DNA of 37,077 bases, taken from NCBI GenBank assembly GCA_044233495.1, contig JBIIJX010000005.1, positions 1 to 37,077 of the forward strand. Reading direction: 5' to 3'. Shown here piece by piece: positions 32,354 to 37,077 of this stretch. Source of the stretch: UBA10649 sp044233495 (GTDB lineage Bacteria > Actinomycetota > Actinomycetes > S36-B12). Below the pieces are notes generated by a model. It was not told the origin of the DNA. It worked only from the letters and a program-made list of their open reading frames with translations, and searched no databases. Each line of letters starts with the position of its first letter. The first letter of the stretch is position 1. The translations under genes were made by a program, and so were the position numbers.

Positions 32354-32868
32354 CGTCCCGTTCCTCCGTACACCACGGCCTCGCCGTCGGCATCGAGTCC
32401 GAAGGCCGTGTGCAGTGCCTGCACTGCCTTCTTGGCATCGTCGACGCGCGTGACGACGGAGATGCGGATCTCGGACGTGGAGATCATCTCCACGTTGATC
32501 CCCGCCTCCGCGAGTGCGTCGAAGAAGGTCGCTGAGACGCCCGGGTGGGATCGCATGCCGGCACCGACGAGCGACACCTTGGCGATCTGGTCGTCGACGA
32601 GGAGATCCTCGAATCCGATGTCGGCGCGCTTGGTGTCGAGGGCCTTCATCGCCGCACCCGCGGACCCCTGGGGGCAGGTGAACGTCACGTCCGTGCGACC
32701 TGTCGCGGCAGCGGAGACGTTCTGAACGATCATGTCGAGATTGATGTTTGCGTCGGCCAGGGTGCGGAAGATGGCCGCCGCACGTCCGGGCTGGTCGGGC
32801 ACCGAGACGACCGTGACCTTCGCGTCGTTCACGTCCGCGGCAACCCCGGAGATGATCGGCTGTTCCAT
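32350..32868 (-). other. Predicted in-frame internal start for the aspartokinase beta subunit
   Basis: ATG at codon 257 of lysC is preceded by GGAAGGGAAAGCC, a good ribosome-binding site at normal spacing. The product would be 172 residues, comprising the two ACT domains. Corynebacterium glutamicum and Bacillus make such a beta subunit from an internal start; production here is inferred. Confidence 0.65.
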
Positions 32869-33636
32869 GGCTTTCCCTTCCGCGATGGCGGCTTCGATGG
32901 CTTCGGGGGACATGACGAATGTGCCGATGCGGTCCGAGAAGGACGAACGGACATGGATGGGCAGGTCGAACCGGCGGGCGTACTCCACGCAGCGCAGGTG
33001 GAGCACCTTCGCGCCGACAGCGGCAAGCTCGAGCATCTCCTCGTAGGTGATGTACGGCACCTGCCGAGCAGCGGGCACCACGCGCGGATCAGCGCTGAAC
33101 ACGCCGTCGACGTCGGTGTAGATCTCGCAGGTCTCGGCTCCCAGCGCCGCGGCGAGCGCCACGGCGGTGGTGTCGGAACCGCCGCGACCGAGGGTGGTGA
33201 CGTCCTTGGTGTCCTGCGCGACGCCCTGAAAACCGGCGACGATCGGGATGGCGCCCTGCTCCAGGGCCTCCTGGATGCGGCCGGGCGTGACATCGATGAT
33301 GCGGGCGGCCCCGTGCGCGGAGTCGGTGATCAGGCCCGCCTGCGAGCCGGTGTAGGAGCGGGCCTCGGCACCAAGATCGTGGATGGCCATGGCCAGCACC
33401 GCCATGGAGATGCGCTCGCCGGCGGTGAGGAGCATGTCGAGCTCGCGGGCCGGGGGCATCGGGGACACCTGCTCAGCGAGGTCGAGGAGGTCGTCGGTGG
33501 TGTCGCCCATCGCCGAGACGACGACCACGACCTCGTGGCCGGCCTTCTTCGTCTCGACGATCCGCCGCGCCACCCGCTTGACGCTCGCTGCGTCGGCGAC
33601 GCTGGAGCCACCGTACTTCTGCACAATCAGGGACAC
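32350..33636 (-). CDS. lysC: Aspartokinase
   Basis: A 428-residue enzyme that phosphorylates aspartate, the first step of the aspartate family. The N-terminal kinase domain opens with IVQKYGGSSVAD (4-15) and later shows GRGGSDTTA and TDVDGVFSADPR. Two C-terminal ACT domains (about 270-345 and 350-420) bind lysine and threonine for feedback inhibition. The start is GTG at 33636, with a TAGACT -10 eight bases upstream. A strong internal start at 32868 predicts a separate regulatory beta subunit. First gene of lysC-asd (Mtb Rv3709c). Confidence 0.96.
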   Translation of the reverse strand: MSLIVQKYGGSSVADAASVKRVARRIVETKKAGHEVVVVVSAMGDTTDDLLDLAEQVSPMPPARELDMLLTAGERISMAVLAMAIHDLGAEARSYTGSQAGLITDSAHGAARIIDVTPGRIQEALEQGAIPIVAGFQGVAQDTKDVTTLGRGGSDTTAVALAAALGAETCEIYTDVDGVFSADPRVVPAARQVPYITYEEMLELAAVGAKVLHLRCVEYARRFDLPIHVRSSFSDRIGTFVMSPEAIEAAIAEGKAMEQPIISGVAADVNDAKVTVVSVPDQPGRAAAIFRTLADANINLDMIVQNVSAAATGRTDVTFTCPQGSAGAAMKALDTKRADIGFEDLLVDDQIAKVSLVGAGMRSHPGVSATFFDALAEAGINVEMISTSEIRISVVTRVDDAKKAVQALHTAFGLDADGEAVVYGGTGR

Positions 33637-33644
33637 GACGCGAA

Positions 33645-33650
33645 AGTCTA
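33645..33650 (-). promoter_or_regulatory. -10 box TAGACT of lysC-asd
   Basis: On the minus strand TAGACT ends eight bases before the GTG at 33636, giving a leader of one or two bases. Confidence 0.5.
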
Positions 33651-33733
33651 TCGGCGGCGCAGACTCCGTCGCGAAGGGCCACTGGGGGCCACGAGCGGTC
33701 GCGGGCGATGCCGGTGGCCGTTCGCAGAGACGG

Positions 33734-34327
33734 TCAGATGCGGCGGCGGCCCTCGAAGGCCCGGCCGAGGGTGACCTCGTCGGCGTACTCGAGATCGCCG
33801 CCCACCGGCAGCCCGCTGGCCAGGCGCGAGACGGCGATCTCCATCGGCACGATGAGCCGCGCGAGGTAGGTGGCCGTGGCCTCCCCCTCGAGGTTGGGGT
33901 CCGTCGCGAGGATGACCTCGGTCACGGTGCCGTCGGCCAGCCGGGTGAGCAACTCGCGGATGCGGAGGTCGTCGGGCCCCACGCCGTCGATCGGCGAGAT
34001 GGCCCCACCCAGCACGTGGTACCGGCCCCGGAACTCACGCGTGCGCTCGATGGCCAGGACGTCCTTGGGCTCCTCGACCACGCACAGGATCGCCGGATCA
34101 CGGCGGGTGTCCTGGCAGATGCGGCACTGCTCCTCCTCCGCGACGTTGCCGCAGACAACGCAGAAGCGGACCTTCTCCTTGACCTCGCGCAGCACCGCCG
34201 CGAGCCGCTGCACGTCGGCCGGATCGGCCGCGAGGATGTGGAAGGCGATGCGCTGAGCGCTCTTCGGCCCGACTCCGGGCAGGCGACCCAGCTCGTCGAT
34301 GAGGTCCTGGACGATCCCCTCGTACAT
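33734..34327 (-). CDS. recR: Recombination mediator protein RecR
   Basis: A 197-residue recombinational repair protein that works with RecO and RecF to load RecA on gapped DNA. Helix-hairpin-helix LPGVGPKSAQRIAFHIL (about 16-32), a zinc finger with CVVC and CRIC pairs (about 56-72), and a Toprim domain starting LCVVEEPKDVLAIE. The ATG at 34327 overlaps the dnaX stop by one base (TGATG), so translation is coupled. The length is standard (Mtb Rv3715c). Confidence 0.96.
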   Translation of the reverse strand: MYEGIVQDLIDELGRLPGVGPKSAQRIAFHILAADPADVQRLAAVLREVKEKVRFCVVCGNVAEEEQCRICQDTRRDPAILCVVEEPKDVLAIERTREFRGRYHVLGGAISPIDGVGPDDLRIRELLTRLADGTVTEVILATDPNLEGEATATYLARLIVPMEIAVSRLASGLPVGGDLEYADEVTLGRAFEGRRRI

Positions 34328-36213
34328 CAGTGCTCGATCTCCCCGATCTGGGTGGCGCCGAGCTCGCGCATCGCGAGATCGACACCGGAGGAGTCAACGA
34401 GATCGGCGTCGTCCATGCTCGGCGCATCGGGCTCCTCCGGTGCCGCCGCCGCGACCGGAGCAACTGGAGTGTCGTCGGCCGCCGACGGTGCCGGTGGCAG
34501 GCCTGCTGCGTCGGGGGCGAACACCACGTCGATGCGGACGTCGGCACGCACGACGTCGAGCACGGCCTGACGCAGCCGCTCGTCGTGACCGCTCGCCTTG
34601 ACGCCCTTGACGGTGCCGGCATCGCGCACGGCAACGGCAAGGTCGCCGTTGCTCCACGAGATCGGGCGCGAGGCGCTGAAGCTCATCCAGGCCACCTTGG
34701 AGTACGTCTTGAGCGCCTCCAGGACTGCGGGCCACAGCGACATGAACTGCTCCATGGTCGGCTCATAGCCCGCCTCGGAGGGAGCCGGTGCGGCCGTCTG
34801 CGCCACCGGCTCGGACGTGGTGGGAGCAGACGTTGCGGGTGCGGAGGCCTGCGGCTCTGCGACCGCGGCGCGCTTGCCCCGCTTGGGTGCAGCGGGGGCG
34901 GACTCCGCCGACTCAGGCGATGCGGACTCCGCCGAGGATGGTGCGACGTCCGACAGCCGCGGGGGCTTCGTGCGCGCCGGGGCGGGATCGGATGCCGACG
35001 CAGAGTGCGCGACCGTCGTCGATGAGGCGGCAGCCGCCGCTACCACGGGGCCGGACGCCACGCGGCGCTCGAGCTGGTCGAGGCGCGCCCGCATGCCCGC
35101 CTCGTCGGCGTCAGCCGCAGGCAGCAGCAGCCGAGCGCCCATCAGCTCCAGGTGCAGCCGAGGTGCCGTTGCGCCCTTCAGCTCGCTCAGGGCCGCGGAG
35201 GTGACATCGGCAGCACGGGCGAGTTCAGCGGGACCGAACCGCTGCGCCTGTGCGATCTCGGCGGCGAGGCGATCGTCAGGGGCGTCGATGAGTCCGAGCT
35301 CGGCCGCGTTCGGGACCGACTTGAGGATGATGAGATCGCGCAGCCGCTCCAGCAGGTCGGTGACGAACCGGCGCGGATCATGACCGGCCTCGATCACGCG
35401 ATCGATGACGGTGAACATCGCCGCGCCGTCGTGGTCGGCCAGCGCATCGACGGTCTCGTCGAGCAGCGCGGTGTCCGTCATGCCGAGCTGCAGGACGGCA
35501 TCGGCGTAGGTGACGCCATCCGGCCCGGAGCCGGAGATGACCTGCCCGAGCACGGAGAGGCTGTCGCGCACGCTTCCGGCGCCGGCCCGAGCCACGAGCG
35601 CCAGCGCTGCTGGCTCGTACGGGACGCCCTCCCTCTCGCAGACGGCCGCGAGGTGCTCCTGCAGCGACTTGGCCGGCACGAGACGGAATGTGTAGTTGTG
35701 CGTGCGCGAGCGGATCGTCGGGAGGACCTTGTCGGCCTCCGTCGTGGCGAAGATGAAGCGAACGTGGTCGGGTGGCTCCTCGACAAGCTTGAGCAGGGCG
35801 TTGAAGCCCGCATTGGAGACCATGTGGGCCTCGTCGATGATGTAGACCTTGTAGCGCGAACGTGCGGGGGCGAACATCGCCCGCTCGCGGAGGTCGCGGG
35901 TGTCGTCGACACCACCGTGACTCGCCGCGTCGAGCTCGATCACATCGAGGGAACCCGGGCCGTTGGGTGCGAGGTCGAGGCAGCTCTGGCACTCGCCGCA
36001 CGGCTCGGGTGTCGGGCCCTTCTCGCAGTTCAGAGAGCGGGCGAGGATGCGTGCGGTGGACGTCTTGCCGCAGCCGCGCGGACCGGAGAACAGGTAGGCG
36101 TGATGCACGCGGTCGTTCTGCAGTGCCCGCCGCAGCGGCCCCGTGACGTGGTCCTGGCCGACGACCTCGTCGAGGGTCGCGGGCCGGTACGTGCGGTACA
36201 GGGCCATGGACAC
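34327..36213 (-). CDS. dnaX: DNA polymerase III subunit gamma/tau
   Basis: A 628-residue clamp-loader ATPase. Walker A GPRGCGKTS (about 44-52), four zinc-binding Cys (the CEKG to CQSC region, about 61-77), the DEAH box and an SRC-type sensor (SVRDSLS) lie in the AAA+ domain (1-370). A long Ala/Pro/Ser-rich linker (about 375-475) leads to a C-terminal tau domain. I chose the GTG at 36213 (protein MSMALYRTYRP) because a TAGGGT -10 lies seven bases upstream and it matches the N-terminus of actinobacterial homologues; the ATG at 36207 is the alternative. Mtb Rv3721c. Confidence 0.95.
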   Translation of the reverse strand: MSMALYRTYRPATLDEVVGQDHVTGPLRRALQNDRVHHAYLFSGPRGCGKTSTARILARSLNCEKGPTPEPCGECQSCLDLAPNGPGSLDVIELDAASHGGVDDTRDLRERAMFAPARSRYKVYIIDEAHMVSNAGFNALLKLVEEPPDHVRFIFATTEADKVLPTIRSRTHNYTFRLVPAKSLQEHLAAVCEREGVPYEPAALALVARAGAGSVRDSLSVLGQVISGSGPDGVTYADAVLQLGMTDTALLDETVDALADHDGAAMFTVIDRVIEAGHDPRRFVTDLLERLRDLIILKSVPNAAELGLIDAPDDRLAAEIAQAQRFGPAELARAADVTSAALSELKGATAPRLHLELMGARLLLPAADADEAGMRARLDQLERRVASGPVVAAAAASSTTVAHSASASDPAPARTKPPRLSDVAPSSAESASPESAESAPAAPKRGKRAAVAEPQASAPATSAPTTSEPVAQTAAPAPSEAGYEPTMEQFMSLWPAVLEALKTYSKVAWMSFSASRPISWSNGDLAVAVRDAGTVKGVKASGHDERLRQAVLDVVRADVRIDVVFAPDAAGLPPAPSAADDTPVAPVAAAAPEEPDAPSMDDADLVDSSGVDLAMRELGATQIGEIEH

Positions 36214-36220
36214 GACCGTC

Positions 36221-36226
36221 ACCCTA
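36221..36226 (-). promoter_or_regulatory. -10 box TAGGGT, leaderless promoter of dnaX-recR
   Basis: On the minus strand TAGGGT is followed by 7 bases and then the GTG at 36213. Confidence 0.55.
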
Positions 36227-36243
36227 TGTCCTGGGGCAGACGC

Positions 36244-36333
36244 AGGGACCCCCCGCGCACCCGCCAGAGCACGCTTATCCTTGCTGCCTTCCGGCCCTGG
36301 GGAGGTTCACGCGATGACGCCGCACGAGGGGTC
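36244..36333 (-). ncRNA. ffs: Signal recognition particle RNA, small bacterial type
   Basis: Read on the minus strand it contains the conserved apical domain GGGCCGGAAGGCAGCAAGG (GGAA tetraloop and the asymmetric loop bound by Ffh). The closing helix pairs ACCCCTCGTGCG near the 5' end with the GC-rich run near the 3' end. The length is about 90 nt. It joins Ffh to target membrane proteins. The ends are approximate; TACAGT at 36340-36345 places the start near 36333. Confidence 0.9.
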
Positions 36334-36339
36334 GATCCC

Positions 36340-36345
36340 ACTGTA
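36340..36345 (-). promoter_or_regulatory. -10 box TACAGT of the SRP RNA gene
   Basis: On the minus strand TACAGT lies seven bases before the predicted RNA 5' end. Confidence 0.55.
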
Positions 36346-36367
36346 CGCGGTGCATGTCGCAGCCCTG

Positions 36368-36373
36368 TAGCCT
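36368..36373 (+). promoter_or_regulatory. -10 box TAGCCT of tRNA-Ser(GGA)
   Basis: TAGCCT, then seven bases, then the first base of the tRNA at 36381, so the transcript may start at the mature 5' end. Confidence 0.55.
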
Positions 36374-36380
36374 CCTGCGC

Positions 36381-36468
36381 GGAGGATTCGCCTAGTGGCC
36401 TAGGGCGCACGCTTGGAAAGCGTGTTGGGAGCAATCCCTCAGGGGTTCAAATCCCCTATCCTCCGCCA
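36381..36468 (+). tRNA. tRNA-Ser (anticodon GGA)
   Basis: Acceptor stem GGAGGAT/ATCCTCC, discriminator G and encoded CCA. Anticodon loop TTGGAAA gives GGA, reading UCC/UCU. A long variable arm (TTGGGAGCAATCCC) is typical of serine tRNA. Confidence 0.96.
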
Positions 36469-36473
36469 GCGAT

Positions 36474-36500
36474 CGAGGGCGGCCCGTCGGGCCGCCCTCG
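36474..36500 (+). terminator. Hairpin terminator after tRNA-Ser(GGA)
   Basis: A perfect 12-bp stem (CGAGGGCGGCCC with its complement), loop GTC, then TCTGCTTG. The weak T tract is usual for actinobacteria. Confidence 0.75.
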
Positions 36501-36521
36501 TCTGCTTGTACCCTTCTCGGC

Positions 36522-36611
36522 GGTGGCGTGTCCGAGCGGCCAAAGGAGCGCGCCTCGAAAGCGCGTGTGGGGGCAACCTCACCGTGGGTTCAAATCCCAC
36601 CGCCACCGCCA
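36522..36611 (+). tRNA. tRNA-Ser (anticodon CGA)
   Basis: Acceptor stem GGTGGCG/CGCCACC, discriminator G and encoded CCA. Anticodon loop CTCGAAA gives CGA, reading UCG. A long variable arm is present. Its last 17 bases plus five downstream bases are repeated at 36700-36721. Confidence 0.96.
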
Positions 36612-36616
36612 TCGTT
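36595..36616 (+). repeat. Direct repeat copy 1: tRNA-Ser(CGA) 3' end
   Basis: 22 bases covering the tRNA 3' end (from TCCCACCGCC through the encoded CCA to ATCGTT) recur exactly at 36700-36721, 105 bases downstream. The layout resembles an att-site core duplication. Confidence 0.85.
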
Positions 36617-36646
36617 CAGGGAGTGCCCCGCAGGGGTGCTCCCTGA
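36616..36646 (+). terminator. Hairpin terminator after tRNA-Ser(CGA)
   Basis: A 14-bp stem (TCAGGGAGTGCCCC with GGGGTGCTCCCTGA, two G-T wobbles), loop GCA, followed by TCGATTTC. Confidence 0.7.
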
Positions 36647-36699
36647 TCGATTTCACGGATGCGCGGGATTTGGGAGGAAGGCACGCAGTGCCTGACGGG

Positions 36700-36721
36700 T
36701 CCCACCGCCACCGCCATCGTT
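36700..36721 (+). repeat. Direct repeat copy 2: duplicated tRNA-Ser 3' end
   Basis: An exact 22-base copy of 36595-36616 with no tRNA body attached. The 83 bases between the copies hold the terminator and a small hairpin (AGGCAC/GTGCCT, 36679-36693); no integrase or other gene is present. Confidence 0.85.
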
Positions 36722-36733
36722 GAAGGGGCGCCG

Positions 36734-37077
36734 CTAGAGCGCACGTGCCTCGCAGGCCTGCTGGTACAGCCGTCCGGCGCGGTAGCTGGAGCGCACCAGC
36801 GGACCGCTCATGACCCCCAGGAAGCCCGCCCTCGTCGCGTACTCCTCCAGTGCCAGGAACTCCTCCGGGTGCACCCAGCGCACCACGGGATGATGGCGCG
36901 GCGTGGGCCGCAGGTACTGGGTGATCGTGATGAGGTCGCATCCGGCCGCGACAAGGTCGTCGAGGGCCTGGTGCACCTCGTGCCCCTCCTCGCCCATGCC
37001 GAGGATGAGGTTGGACTTCGTGACGAGACCGGCGTCGTGCGCCTGGGTGATGACGTCGAGAGACCGCGCGTAGTCGA
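36734..37077 (-). CDS. lipA: Lipoyl synthase, C-terminal part (5' end outside window)
   Basis: The frame is open to the window edge, about 114 residues. NLILGMGEE, DLITITQYLRPTPRHHPVVRWVHPEEF and the C-terminal SSYRAG match lipoyl synthase, a radical-SAM enzyme that inserts two sulfurs into octanoyl groups on lipoyl-dependent enzymes. The conserved SSYRA Ser coordinates the auxiliary Fe-S cluster in the family. The radical-SAM CxxxCxxC lies upstream, outside the window. It ends 13 bases from the duplicated tRNA-Ser end. Confidence 0.93.
   Translation of the reverse strand, partial: DYARSLDVITQAHDAGLVTKSNLILGMGEEGHEVHQALDDLVAAGCDLITITQYLRPTPRHHPVVRWVHPEEFLALEEYATRAGFLGVMSGPLVRSSYRAGRLYQQACEARAL

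Overview
The window is 37 kb of GC-rich, gene-dense DNA from an actinomycete (Actinomycetota, class Actinomycetes). The evidence is the gene content: a WhiB regulator, a DUF4244 Flp pilin, a MarP-type protease, a paired ArsA/Get3 operon, actinobacterial-type DnaX, and many leaderless promoters. From memory the order closely follows the Mycobacterium tuberculosis segment Rv3649-Rv3683 (helicase, tad genes, ssd-like, HAD, acs, holin-like, ephE-like, marP, CoA NUDIX, nth, crp, MBL, RidA, DUF4177, ArsA pair, whiB4-like, ponA2-like, metallophosphoesterase). It then jumps to lysC-asd and recR-dnaX, which lie somewhat further along in that genome. No mycolate genes are visible, and I do not assign a genus.

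Layout. 1-959: end of a DUF1998 helicase. 969-5725 (minus): a tightly overlapped tad pilus operon (CpaE-like, TadA, TadB, TadC, Flp pilin, two TadE-like pseudopilins) with a strong hairpin directly after the pilin gene. 5865-8580: HAD phosphatase, then an AbiEi-HTH/DUF559 nuclease-like gene bracketed by two related long palindromes, then a degenerate Fic-like gene. 8583-13667: acs, nhaA, a holin-like membrane protein, an ephE-like hydrolase broken by a deletion and frameshift, and a DUF309 gene. 13696-20936: flavoprotein, then marP-NUDIX-nth (minus), crp (plus), and DUF4177-RidA-NUDIX-MBL (minus). 20991-26034: ArsA pair, whiB (minus), class A penicillin-binding protein. 26044-29469: GatB/YqeY protein, metallophosphoesterase, two Gfo/Idh oxidoreductases. 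29524-31310: tRNA-Pro with an unusual 78-bp tandem repeat array built on its 3' end, then a sulfotransferase-methyltransferase pair. 31313-36213 (minus): lysC-asd and dnaX-recR. 36244-37077: SRP RNA, two tRNA-Ser genes, a duplicated tRNA-Ser 3' end, and the C-terminal part of lipA.

Most of the window is conserved housekeeping: acetate activation, sodium/proton exchange, base-excision repair, cAMP-responsive control, cell-wall synthesis and its redox/acid-stress guardians, aspartate-family amino acids, and the replication clamp loader. The interesting material lies between genes. The best candidate for an undescribed system is the DUF559 gene at 6729-7655 with a matching double-armed palindrome at each end, an arrangement reminiscent of REP elements and their RAYT transposases. 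Second are the tRNA-derived repeats at 29551-29733 and 36595-36721. At least eight genes have a TANNNT -10 box placed 6 or 7 bases before the start codon, so leaderless transcription appears common here.
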